Origin: Leptobrachium leishanense
Lineage: Eukaryota > Chordata > Amphibia > Anura > Megophryidae
Length of the DNA stretch: 64,000 bases
Direction of reading: 5' to 3'
NCBI GenBank assembly: GCA_009667805.1
Contig: CM019069.1
Coordinates: 92,911,204 to 92,975,203, forward strand
The number at the start of each line of letters is the position of its first letter. Position 1 is the stretch's first letter. This document shows positions 11,321 through 22,372 of the stretch, piece by piece. The notes beneath the pieces are model-generated. The model searched no databases, was not told where the DNA came from, and worked only from the letters and a program-made list of their open reading frames with translations. Made by a program: the position numbers and the translations under genes.

Positions 11321-12290
11321 AAACACAGTTGAATCAGAGTTCTGCACATCTCCAATTTTTATAGCACAGTTGAATCAGAGTTCTGTATATCTTTAATCAC
11401 TCACCATGTCAGAAAGACCAAAAAGGACAGGCAGACACTCCCAGACACAGATAAGAGGGCAAGCAGCCTCTGTGTCGGGAGGCTGTGCCTCTGGTCATCG
11501 TGGACATGGTGCATCCTCTGCAGGGGCATGCTTATCCTTTCTAACTGGTGCTGGCCATCTTAAGCAGCAGCAACATACAGAGGATTTAAAGGATTGGCTA
11601 ACCAGGCCATCCTCATCCTCCGAGTCCTCTGCCAGCCAGACTTGTAGTGGTTTACAGTCCACCTCAGCTGCCAAAACATCTAATTCAGCCTCCATGTCCA
11701 CAGCTACTCATGCCGTAGCCTGACTATCACAAACGGAGGAGTCAGCTGAATTGTTTGACTACAATGGCAGTGACATGCTGCTTGAGGATGCGCAGCAACT
11801 ACAGTGCTCTGATTCAAACTCTGAGGTTGAGGAAGGGAGTATAATCAACCTAGAGGAAGGGGGTGCCAGTGACACACAAATAACTGGCACTCATATTGCC
11901 CCAGCAGCTGCAGAATACTGCCAAGTTGGCTCCATTAACAAGGAGATGGGGGTGATGACTATAATGAGGTCACAGACTCCACCTGGGTGCCGGATCAAAC
12001 AGAGGAGTCAAGGGAGGAGGAGGAGGCACAACAAAAACGAGGCAGAACGTCCTCTACGACCTACCGTAGCCAGTCCAAGGCATCAAAAGTCACAGCTGCT
12101 CAGGTGCAGAGGGCTGTTGTCTCAAAGCACATGTACAGGAAGTCTGCTGTCTGGGACTTCTTTAAGAAATGTGCAGCAGACCGCACCATTGCTATTTGTA
12201 ATCTATGTCAGATGACGATCAAGCGTGGGAAAGACATCCCACGCTTGAGTACCACGTGCTTGAGGCGACACACCTGCCACGCATCCCATT

Positions 12291-13560
12291 GGCACAACAC
12301 TTTGCATAGGTCCTCCTCATCTGTCTCTACCCCTACTATATGTCCTGCCACGTCATTGCCTACAACCTCCACTGACAGGGATGATGCTACAGTAATGGGT
12401 GTACCAGCAGGTCCTTCCTCACAACGTGACAGCAACCCATCAGCTGAAGATTTACGCAGTCAGATTATGTTGCCCCAGCTGCTGCAGCGTAAGAAAAAAT
12501 ATAGTCCCAACCATCCCCAAGCACAGCGTCTAAATGCCAGCTTAGCAAAATTACTCGCATTACAGCTGCTGTCTTTCCAGCTGGTGGACTCTGCTTCCTT
12601 CCGTGAATTTGCTGAATGTGCTGTACCACAGTGGCAGGGTTTCAAAACGCCATTTCTTTTCACGGAAGGCCATTCCAGCACTATACCAGCACGTGGAAGA
12701 CAATGTTATGGAGTCATTGGGAAAGGCTGTCAGCAGCAAGGTGCACATGAATTTAGACACGTGGTCCAGCAAGCATGGACAGGGCCATTACCCAGTGTGC
12801 CGTGAAGGAAATGTAACGCTTCTTGCAGCTGGGAGGGATACAGGACAGGGCTCTGTGCTGGAGCTTGTTCATCCCCCACGCCTCCAGAAAGCTGCTTGTA
12901 TGAGGTCTGTCTGTTCCACCACCTCTTCCTCCTCCTCCTCCTTCTCAGTCTCTGGCAAAGTAGCAGTTAAACAGACGCTTGGCAGGGGCTACGCAATGGC
13001 TCAAGCAAAAAGATGCCATACTGTGCTTGAGCTGGTTTGTTTAGGGGACAGGAGCCACACCGGGCCAGAAATTCTGTCAGCTCTGCAGGGGCAGGCGTAG
13101 AGATGGTTAACACCACGCCAGCCTCAGCTGGGAAAGGTCGTCTGTGATAATGGCAGCAACCTTCTCTCCGCCCTACGCCAGGGTAAGTTGACGCATGTAC
13201 CATGGCTAGCACACGTCCTAAATTTGGTGGTACACCGTTTCCTAACCAGGTACCCAGGACTGGCACAGCTTCTCAGCCAGGCCAGAAAAGTCAGCAGCCA
13301 CTTCAGACGGTCATTCCCAGCAAGTGTTCGCCTAGCAGAAATTCAAAGAGAATTCCACCTTCCCTCAAACCGTCTGATCTGTGACATGCCCACCAGGTGG
13401 AACTCGACATTAGCAATGCTGCAGCGTCTGCACAAGCAGAGGGCCATCAATGAGTACCTGTGTGAGTATGGCACAAGAACAGGTTCAGGTCAACTTGGTT
13501 TCCCACCCACAGTGGCTGATGATCAAGGATGCATGCACTGTACTGTCACCATTTGAGGAG
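12291..13560 (+). repeat. tandem duplication in hAT transposase, copy 1
   Basis: From ACACTTTGCATAGGTCCTCC to CTGTCACCATTTGAGGAG. It matches 13601-14846 with an offset of about 1310 bases and scattered substitutions and small indels. Confidence 0.85.
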
Positions 13561-13600
13561 TGCTTGAAGCGACATGTGCCAACAGGATGCGTGGCAGGTG

Positions 13601-14846
13601 GTCATAACACTTTGCATAGGTCCTCCTCATCATCTGTTTCTACCCCCACTATATGTCCTGCCATGTCATTGCCTACAACCTACACTGACAGTAATGGGTG
13701 TACCAGGTCCTTCCTCAGAATGTGACAGCATCCCATCAGCTGCAGATTTACGCAGTCAGATTTCGTTGCCCCAGCTGCTGCAGCATAAGAAAGAATATAG
13801 TCCCAACCATCCCCTTGCACAGCGTCTAAATGCCAGCTTGGTAAAATTACTCGCATTACAGCTGCTGCCTTTCCAGCTGGTGGACTCTGCTTCCTTCCGT
13901 GAATTTGCTGAATGTGCTGTACCATGGTGGTAGGTTCCAAAACGCCATTACTTTTCACGCAAGGCCATTCCAGCACTATACCAGCACGTGGAAGACAATG
14001 TTATGGAGTCATTAGGAAAGGCAGTCAGCAGCAAGGTGCACATTACTTTAGAAACACGTGGTCCAGCAAGCATGGACAGGGCCGTTACATTTCCTTCACG
14101 GCACACTGGGTAACTCTGCTTGCAGCTGGGAGGGATCCAGGACGGGGCTCTGTGCTGGAGCCTGCTCATTCACCACGCCTCCAGAAAGCTGCTTATATGA
14201 GGTCTGTCTGCTCCACCACCTCTTCCTCTTCCTTCTCTGTCTCTGGCAAAGTGGCAGTTAAACCAATGCGTGGAAGGGGCTACGCAATGACTCAAGCAAA
14301 AAGATGCCATACTGTGCTTGAGCTGGTTTGTTTAGGGGACAGGAGCCACACCGGGCCAGAAATTCTGTCAGCTCTGCAGGGGCAGGTGCAGAGATGGTTA
14401 ACACCACGCCAGCTTCAGCTGGGAATGATCGTCTGTGATAATGGCAGCAACCTTCTCTCCGCCCTACGCAAGGGTAAATTGACGCATGTACCATGCCTAG
14501 CACACGTCCTAAATCTGGTGGTACAGCCTTTCCTAACCAAGTACCCAGGGCTGCCAGAGCTTCTCATCCAGGCCAGAAAAGTCTGCAGCCACTTCAGACG
14601 GTCATTCCCAGCAAGCGTTCGCCTGGCAGAAATTCAAAGAGAATTCCACCTTCTCACAAACGTCTGATCTGTGACATGCCCACCAGGTCGAACTCGACAT
14701 TAGCAATGCTGCAGTGTCTGCACAAGCAGCAGAGGGCCATCAATGAGTACCTGTGTGAGTATGGCACAATGACAGGTTCAGGTCAACTTGGTCCCCCACG
14801 CAGTGGCTGATGATCAAGGATGCACTTTACTGTCACCATTTGAGGA
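13601..14846 (+). repeat. tandem duplication in hAT transposase, copy 2
   Basis: The second copy of the transposase middle region. It differs from copy 1 by indels (for example one extra CAG in the CACAAGCAGCAGAGGGCC run, and a loss near 13690). The duplicate is old enough to have diverged. Confidence 0.85.
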
Positions 14847-15923
14847 GGCAATGAGGATGGTGAGCAGGGACAGTGCATGCATCAGTGACACAATTCCTTT
14901 AGTGTTCCTGCTGGAGCGTACTCTGTGGGGAATTATAGATGTGGCACTAGAGGCAGAGCAGCGGGAGGAAGAGGAGGCCTTCCCTGGCTCTCAAGGCCCC
15001 AGTCTTTATGCAGACAGCATTCCTGTGGGTGCTCAGATCAGACAGGAGGAGGATGAGGATGAGGAGGAGGAATATTTAAGTAGTGGGGCATTGAAGGTGG
15101 GGATTCCTCAAGGGAGGGTTTTGTGTCCCTAGAAACCCAAGGACTAGTACGTGGCTGGGAGAAAGAAGTGCACGATGGGGTCATCCTCATTGACCAGGAA
15201 GACTCGGAAGCTAATGCCACCTCTAACCTACGCTGAATGGGCTCCCTTATCCTGCAAAGCCTGCTAAAGGACCCCAGGATTCATGCTATCAAGGAGAGGG
15301 ATCATTACTGGTTGGCAAGCCTTCTTGATCCACGATACAAGGATAAAGTTGCAGAGCTCATCCTGCCCGCACAGAGGGAGCACAGGATGAAACAACTTGA
15401 GGACGCTCTAAAGCGACACTTGTGTAACACCTTTCCAGACACTGGTAGGTTACCAACTGATGACACAGGTGCTTCTAAGGCTGCTGTTTATCAGAGGAAG
15501 AGCGGTGACCGATGCCTTTTCCAATTTTTTTAGTCCACGAAGCCCAGGGACGTCAAATGTAGGCACCCATTGCCAGCGTCTTCAACGTATGATACAGGAC
15601 TTCTTAGGGGCAAGGGCAGACCTGGATACCTTTACAGCAGATGATCTGGGATGATCTAGTTTACTGGGTGTTGAGATTGGATCACTGGCCAGAATTTAGC
15701 CAATATGCTATGCAGCTACTAGGTTGCCCTTCATCCAGCGTGCTTTCTGAAAGGACGTTCAGTGCCGCTGGAGGTTTTGTCACAGACAAAAGAGTGCGTC
15801 TGTCCACTGACTCTGTAGACCGGCTGACATTTATAAAAATGAATCAGTCCTGGATCAGAAGCTATCAATCCCCTGATGCTGACGTAACTAAATAGATCGG
15901 GGATCTCTTCTGCATTCCCAAAA

Positions 15924-16260
15924 CCACTGCACTCTTCCACAATACCACAAAGGGGTTACGGTGTGAAGGCACTTGCTGCCACCAAAAGTAAAATATTTGG
16001 GTGCACTGCCACTGAGGCCTATATCAGATTCATATCATTTTAATATTTGACGGCAGGGTCCAACCCTGCACTCTTCCACAATACCACAGAGGGGTTACGG
16101 TGTGAAGGCACTTGCTGCCAGCAAAGGCACAATATGTGGGTGCACTGACGCCTGTACCAGATTCATATCATTTTAATATTTGACCACAGGGTCCAACCCT
16201 GCACTCTTCCACAATACCACAGAGGGGTTACGGTGTGACGGCACTGTTGCCGACACTAAA
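15924..16260 (+). repeat. approx. 137-bp direct repeats downstream of the hAT transposase
   Basis: CACTCTTCCACAATACCACA with GGGGTTACGGTGTG recurs three times, followed by a shared ATCATTTTAATATTTGAC segment. They lie in the 3' UTR of the element. Confidence 0.8.
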
Positions 16261-16599
16261 TGCCCAATTTTAAAGCACCTATTGTTACTTTCATCCAAAG
16301 CCTGCATACGTTTCACCATAATTTAGCCAAAAAAATCACTAAACTTGTTCTGCGTGTCCTAAAACGTATCCTCTTTTCATACAGGCTGCCGTCCCAAGCA
16401 GTTGTTTATGAATAAATTAAAGGAAAACCATTTACCGTCAATTTGAAATTTAATTTTTTTCTTTTTAAATGTTTCTATACATCCTACAAATCCGCCACTT
16501 CACGGGCAGGTTATGGCTGGGGACCTCCTAGGCACGATATTTGAAGGAATTTTTTGTTTTTATTCTTAACCTTTATTTCATGGAAAACTCACTATTCCT
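16261..16599 (+). other. hAT 3' region without recognisable feature
   Basis: About 340 bases of AT-rich element sequence. It contains ATAAA-type signals (for example AATAAATTAA near 16411). I see no gene or repeat in it. Confidence 0.4.
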
Positions 16600-16603
16600 T
16601 TAA

Positions 16604-17580
16604 CCCTTTCGCTGCTGAGGCATTTCCAGCCTGTGTGCTGAGGTTATTTTTACCGGTTTTGCTCATCATGTTTAACCGCGTTTGAAGCCTTATTTTATTA
16701 TATGACCCAGACATATTATATATCGTTCTTTCCGGCAGACTCGGCAGATTCATAATATGTCATTATTATATGTATACGTTATGTCCTGTCTGTATATTAT
16801 AACAAAATATGCAATAAAATTTGAATTTTCAAAAATTTACAACGTGTAAAGTGTTTCTTTTCACATTTTAACATGTGATCGTTTGCGGTTATATTTTCTA
16901 TGGGGTGCGCTTGTTAAAAAAATTAGAAATGGGGTCTCGTTACATTTTTTTGGGGGGAAAATTTCGCTATTTTTAACAAACGCGCACCATACAAAAATCG
17001 TTAGTGCAGCATCATTGTTCACATTATAAATTAAATGGGAACAATATTGCTGCATTAACAAAACAAATAAAAAAAAATAAACATTTAAAAAAAAAATAAA
17101 AAATCTTTTCATGGTCATGTTTAATATCATTGGAAAGGCCATGCTCTGGCCGATCCAACGATATCAATCATTAACCCCTAGCTGCCACGGATCGCGAGAT
17201 AGGGGGTTCATCGTGCTATGCATCCAAGATGTCGGCCAGCTCCGGGAAAGGATCACGAACCGGCGCTTTTCGGTGCCGATTCGTGATCCGGCCCCCATGT
17301 TGTTAACGCCAGGTACCGTTTGGAAGGGCAGGCTGTGCCCTTCCAAACGGTGCCTGGCATTAAGCTCAGGACCCCGGCGATCGGGAGGGAGAGAGGTCCG
17401 AAGGACCCCCCCTCCCTTTCAAGCGCCTCCTCCGCACACGCGGAAATAGGGGGGCACAGCGATCGGCCGGAATCCGGACGATCGCTGGCTGCTTTGAGAG
17501 GACGACGCGCTCAGCGTGTCTTCCGCAGCCAACCCATCCTGCGGCAGGACGTGCTGAGCGCGTCCTCCGCAGCGAAGTGG
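16604..17580. mobile_element. piggyBac-like short element, copy 1
   Basis: Flanked by TTAA at 16600-16603 and 17581-17584. The ends CCCTTTCGCTGCTGAGG and CCTCCGCAGCGAAGTGG are inverted repeats. There is no transposase. The same family is at 61449-62641, with shared blocks such as GTTCTTTCCGGCAGACTCGG and the GC-rich 3' third. Confidence 0.85.
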
Positions 17581-17729
17581 TTAAAAATGGTTTTTTTTTA
17601 AAACTTTTTGTCCTTGTTTCCTGTCCCCCAGGGCACTACCCGGACCCCCATACACCTTTTATGGCAAATATCTTGCATATATGCCCTCTTGGAGGGCACT
17701 CTAAAAATCGAACTTTCGAGTCCCATTGA

Positions 17730-17822
17730 CTTGCATTGAGTTCGGTTCGTGTTCGAGTTCGAACTCGAACTTTTTGAAATTGTTCGAGTTCGAATGCGAG
17801 CCGAACACAGGGGTGTTCGGCT
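17730..17822. promoter_or_regulatory. right subterminal GTTCGA motif array of the hAT element
   Basis: GTTCGGTTCGTGTTCGAGTT and its complement recur in the last 100 bases of the element, mirroring the left array. A transposase binding role is inferred. Confidence 0.5.
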
Positions 17823-17857
17823 CATCCCTATTTATAAATACTTGTAACTGAAACTAA

Positions 17858-18754
17858 CAGGGTTATCCAAAGAGATCCGAATTGCTTGAGAAAGGTAACC
17901 GAACGCTGAAAATCAGTGTTCGGTTACCTTTCCTGGCCATTCGGCTATCCAGAGAACAGGCAATTCGCCAAATCCTGGCGAATTGCCTACACATACGGTG
18001 CCTGTTCGGTGCCTGTTCGAGGGCAGTGAAATCCCCATGAAAATGCACTGCTTCGGCTATTCAGAGAACGAAAACCAGCAGTGAAAGGTTCCCGAAATGC
18101 CCTGCCATTCGGTGGTTTAATTCGGCAAGTTAATTCAGGAGAATCCCATAGGCTTCAATGTTAAAAATATTCCCGTTTTAATTGAATATCTAATAAACCG
18201 TTCATTATAAAATTCTGCAGTAAAGAGTCTCTTTATTTATAGATTTTTTAGGATACTTTAAGCATTTTTCAGATTTTTTTTTTTTAAGTTTACTTATTTT
18301 TTCTGTAACAGCCCTTTTTATTATCATTCCCTGGACCTGATATGCAAATTTCAGACATTTTCGCTCAGTAGTTTCTTTGCAAACAGCTTTTCACTTTCAC
18401 ATTCATACAAATTGTTTTGCTAATTTATTCATCTCCCTCTGTCTGCGGTGTCGGCTTTTTCTCGGATTTTTCCGGCGGCTTCGCTGCGTGTGATCGGCTC
18501 CTGCTCGGGTTTTTCTGGCGTCTTCGACAGGTTAATCCAGATGTTTTTGGGGGTTTTCGGCGTGCATTCGTCAGGTTTTGCGGTTAGTTTTCGTCAGGTT
18601 TGCGGCAGCTTTTCCCTGCAATTCGGGGACCCTGTGGTGCTTGCAGAATACACTGCAGGGTCACCGAAATGGGATCGGCAACACGAACCGAATTGAAGAG
18701 AACGAAAAGTCACCGAACGTGCGGTGACTTTTCGAATCTCTTTGGATAACCCTG
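17858..18754. mobile_element. CAGGG-family short element, copy 2
   Basis: The ends are CAGGGTTATCCAAAGAGATC and CTCTTTGGATAACCCTG. The 3-bp flank TAA is repeated at 17855-17857 and 18755-18757. The interior holds several short hairpins, for example GGTAACCGAACGC paired with GCGTTCGGTTACC-type sequence near 17895-17930, and GGCAATTCGCCAAATCC with its complement. No coding sequence. Confidence 0.85.
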
Positions 18755-18757
18755 TAA

Positions 18758-19077
18758 GTATCACGGTAGAGAGAGAAAAATGAGTGCCTGCGACAATGTG
18801 TCCAACACATGACATATATCCTAGCAAGATTTCCGACAATATTTGAGACACATCACCCCACAATAAAAGGGTTAAGGCAACGTTATTTTTCAAATATTTT
18901 TTTAGCTCAGTCTCATTAATTTTTTGGTGTTAAGGTAAGACCACTTCATTTTTCTAATAGGACCTAAAGTGGTTTAAATTTTCAACTTTATTATCAGACA
19001 ATAATAGTCACATTTTTCAATAGTGGCAACTTTTTTAACTTGACTGTTGTTATGCGACTACCCTAAAGTAAAAACAC
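18758..19077. other. no recognisable feature
   Basis: About 320 bases of AT-rich DNA between two CAGGG elements. I see no gene or repeat boundary in it. Confidence 0.4.
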
Positions 19078-19080
19078 TTG

Positions 19081-19813
19081 CAGGGTTATTCTGAGAGTTT
19101 GAGGGCAGTGAAATCCCCCATAGAGAAGCAATGCTTCGTATATTCAGAGAACACCGAACAGAAGTGAAAAGTTGCCGAAGTGCCCTGATGTTCAGTGGTT
19201 TCATTCGACAGGTTTATTCAGGAGAATCCCATAGGCTTCAATGTTAAAAATATTCCAGTTTTAATTCAATATCTAATAAACTGTTTATTATTTTATTTTA
19301 CAGTAAAAAGTCTCCTTATTCATAGATTTTTGGATCTGGGATTTTGTCAAAAAAAAAATCTGTTTTTTTAAAAATCTTTTTTCATTTTTCTGTAACAGTC
19401 CTTTTTATTATCATTCATTGGATCTTATATGTAAATTACAGACATTTTAGTTCAGTAGCTTTTTTGCAAATAGCGTTTCAAATTTCAAACTTTCCAGCAA
19501 ACTGTTGTTTTTTTTTTCTTTTCACCACGTTCGTCTGCATGTCGGGTTTTTCCGGTGGCTGCTCTGCGCTGTGATCATCGGCTGCTTGGATTTTTCCGAC
19601 ATGTTCGGCTTGGTTTTTGCAGGTTTTCGGTGAGTGTTCAGCGAGTGTTCTGCGGGTTTGTGGCGAGTATTCCCTGCACTACGGGGGCCCTGCAATGCTT
19701 GCTGAATACACCGCAGGGTCAGCGAACTAAGAATCGCCGAATCGCCCGGAAGTGCAGGAAACGAAAAGTCACCGAACATGCGATGACTTTTCGAATCTCT
19801 TTGAATAACCCTG
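19081..19813. mobile_element. CAGGG-family short element, copy 3
   Basis: Ends CAGGGTTATTCTGAGAG and CTCTTTGAATAACCCTG; 3-bp flank TTG repeated at 19078-19080 and 19814-19816. It is about 165 bases shorter than copy 2 because the first hairpin block is missing. Confidence 0.85.
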
Positions 19814-20007
19814 TTGGTAGAGAAAGGGTTAAAGCACTAAGATATTTGCTCTTTACACATTTAAAAAAGTGAAGTGCTAATGAAAAGCCATTTCAGACTA
19901 GTTAGGACGTTGACACTAAAAAGAGAATTTGTGAGTGTTATTCCAGTTTTCCTTCAGTCAAAGTAACATTTTAATCAAATCCTTTTTTAAGTGTTGACTC
20001 TCTAGAG

Positions 20008-20907
20008 CAGTGGTTCTCAACCTTTCTAAAGCCGTGACCCCTTAATACAGTTCCTCATGTTGTGGTGACCCCCAACCATTACATTTTTTTTCCTTGCTAC
20101 GTCATGACTAATTTTGCTACTGTTATGAATTGTAATGTAAATATCTGATATGCACGATGTATTTCTAAAATAAATAATAAACAACAAATACTCCCTAAAA
20201 AATTAAATCAGTGGTGCTCACAGTACCCCCCCAAAAAAAATCAGTGGTGCTCAGGGTACCCCCCAAATAAATAAATCAGTGGTGCACAGAGTGCTCCCCA
20301 AATAAATAAATCAGTGGTGCTTCAGGTCCCCCAAATAAATAAATAAATCAATGGTGCGCAGGGTCCCCCAAACAAATAAATCAGAAGTGCTCAGGGTCCC
20401 TCAAATAAATAAATCAGCGGTGCTTCAGGTCCCCCAAATAAATCAATGGTGCTCAGGGTCCCCCAAACAAATAAATCAGAAGTGCTCAGGGTCCCTCAAA
20501 TAAATAAATCAGCGGTGCTTCAGGTCTCCCCCAAATAAATTAAGCCTTGCTCAGCCAAATAATTAAAATGAAATTAGCCAGGCTCAGCCAGGCTCAATTA
20601 AATCATTGGTGGCAGTGGTGCACAGCGGCGGTGTCATTAACGAAAAAAAATCGGACCTCAGCAGACTTACCCGTCCAGACGTCAGGCTCCTTCAAGCACA
20701 GGCAGTGATAGGACATCACTTCCTGTGCGCGAGGATAAGGGGCCGCTCGTCCTCTGCGCTCCGCTGTGCAGCATTCACGGGACGCTGAATGCTGCAGCGC
20801 TGAATGCTGTTGTGCGGGCGCCCCACAATAGGAAGCCTCAGGCGACCCCCCCGGAAAGGGCCGATCGACCCCCAAAGGGGTCGCGACCCCTAGGTTGAGA
20901 ACCGCTG
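20008..20907. mobile_element. SPIN-like hAT non-autonomous element
   Basis: The ends CAGTGGTTCTCAACCTTTCT and GGTTGAGAACCGCTG are inverted repeats flanked by a perfect 8-bp duplication CTCTAGAG (20000-20007, 20908-20915). The first 170 bases (GCCGTGACCCCTTAATACAG, CTCATGTTGTGGTGACCCCC) and the last 60 (GACCCCCAAAGGGGTCGCGA) match my memory of the SPIN (Space Invader) family. The middle is a 36-bp-type tandem array and a GC-rich stretch, so the transposase has been replaced. Confidence 0.8.
20205..20545 (+). repeat. tandem array inside the SPIN-like element
   Basis: AAATAAATCAGTGGTGCTCA with GGGTCCCCC recurs about nine times at a 30-40 base spacing, varying in the number of AAAT units. Confidence 0.85.
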
Positions 20908-21256
20908 CTCTAGAGAGATGTGCTGCTTAGAATTTTTACAGTAGAGAGGACTTAAGGATTCTTTAGGGAGAGCTCCCAGCCCCAGAGATTGTTTTCATTT
21001 GAATCTTTTAAATTCTAATAATTTGTTAAGGTTCAAAATATTAACTCATAGATCTATTTTTCAAAGATTAATTTGTTTCTGAAGTCGTATTCTTCAGCAA
21101 CCCATAGCTTTTCCCGTTTAGACATTATCAGAAGATTGTACTGTACTGGCCTCGATATTTATTCAAAAGATACAAGGTGTCTCATATTGTGTATAGAAGC
21201 CCTACGTATAAGCATGTATGTGGTGTTGTGTATATGCATAATTACAAATGCTTTAG

Positions 21257-21412
21257 ACTGGGGCTGTCAAACTTAACTCACAGCTCTCCAGATGCTAATG
21301 CCTACAATTCCCAGAATCATTTCAGTGCATTAGATGGCCAGGAAATCATGAGTGTTGTGGTTCAGAAACATCTGGGGGGGCCGGAGGTTGACAGCCTGGG
21401 TGTAAACTATTT
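21257..21412. mobile_element. short hAT-like element with GGGGCTGTCAAAC end
   Basis: GGGGCTGTCAAACTTAACTC at the left and GAGGTTGACAGCC at the right are inverted. The interior has the CTCTCCAGATG...AATTCCCAGAA / AACATCTGG fold-back found in short elements of amphibians and reptiles. No clean target duplication was found. Confidence 0.5.
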
Positions 21413-21679
21413 GTTTCAATAAGGAAAACTATTAACTGCAATATCTTTGTAACTTTCTGGTGGAAAGAGGGTCAAAGCCCCATAATTGCTGGAGAAAGAT
21501 TGCGATTAAGATTTCAGATGTTGTAAGTGCTTGTGTTGAAGTAGTACTGTACATTCTATGATGAGTGCATCACTTAATATATTAATAGGTATCTGGAATA
21601 CACCAACATTCTTTTATTCGTGGTGTGCAAAACCATGAATCTGTGACAAATATGCTATTATAAAATTGGCTTCAACTCT

Positions 21680-22372
21680 CAGGGCCCTAACGCAAAAACA
21701 CTTGCGCAGCGCAGGATTTTTTGCGCACAGCATTAAGCATTTACACACTAAAATTAACGGTGGTATTACAATCCTCGCACATTTTTTCATCCGTCAAAAA
21801 ATAACGTTCGTAAAACTGACGAGCAAAAATGCGATCAGAAAACAGTGGGCGCAATGTAATGTTTAATGCGAGTCCGTCATTTTGGACGCGAGCCCGTCAT
21901 TTTTTGACGCGAGTCCGTCATTTTTGTGTAGACAGCGGCATAAAAGACGTACGTTTTGACGGAAGACAAGGTAGTGGCCGTCATTTTAGACAGGTCTAGT
22001 AATAAACACGTGCGCATCGACGTACTCCGATGTGAATCCGCAGTTTGGTACGGTCAGGTTGTTACAATTTGCCGTTACCACCAGCTTTTCAAAGATGTTA
22101 AAATTATGCGCGCAAACGTTGCCCGTTAAATTTTGCGCTAAGATTGCAATACCATGCGCGCACCAGCGCACAAACGCATTTGCGCTCACAATGTTAAGTA
22201 TAGGACGCGCACAGTTCATTATGCTCGTGCAGATCCCTCCGCGTTAAACGTTAACGCGCATTTTTTGCGCGGACGTTGTAACACGACGTTCAGCTCAAAG
22301 GGTTTTGCCCCTCGCGTTAACGCGTCTTTGTGCCCGCGAAAATTGTGCGCGAGGAATGTAATAGGGCCTTCA
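21680..22372. mobile_element. CpG-rich short element with GGGCCCTAACGC ends
   Basis: AGGGCCCTAACGC at the left and GTAATAGGGCCTT at the right are imperfect inverted repeats. The interior is unusually rich in GCGC/CGCG and repeats GCGAGTCCGTCATTTT three times (21868-21930). A related fragment with the same AATGTAATAGGGCC end lies at 38760-38871. Confidence 0.55.

Larger units (their letters stand above)
11406..15895 (+). pseudogene. hAT transposase with BED zinc finger, broken and internally duplicated
   Basis: The ATG at 11406 starts a serine-rich N-terminus (MSERPKRTGRHSQTQ) that stops at 11723. An acidic stretch (11751-11900) follows in another frame. A BED finger is readable at about 12140-12290: VWDFFKKCA, CNLCQMTIKRGKD, LSTTCLRRH. 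The RNase-H-like core appears twice because of a 1.3-kb tandem duplication: LDTWSSKHGQG, AHVLNLVV and PTRWNSTLAMLQRL. The C-terminal dimerisation domain is at 15641-15895 (LLGCPSSSVLSERTFSAAGG). The overall order matches ZBED-type hAT transposases. Stops and frameshifts occur throughout. Confidence 0.88.

Noticed and set aside
16861..17142. Minus-strand frame of 93 codons rich in F, L and N
   Set aside because: Lies in the AT-rich half of a piggyBac-like short element; the same stretch in the other copy is not open.
18448..18696. Frame of 82 codons repeated in copies of the CAGGG family
   Set aside because: It is not kept open among the copies (compare 58959-59196 and 19555-19872), and the sequence is better explained by hairpins.
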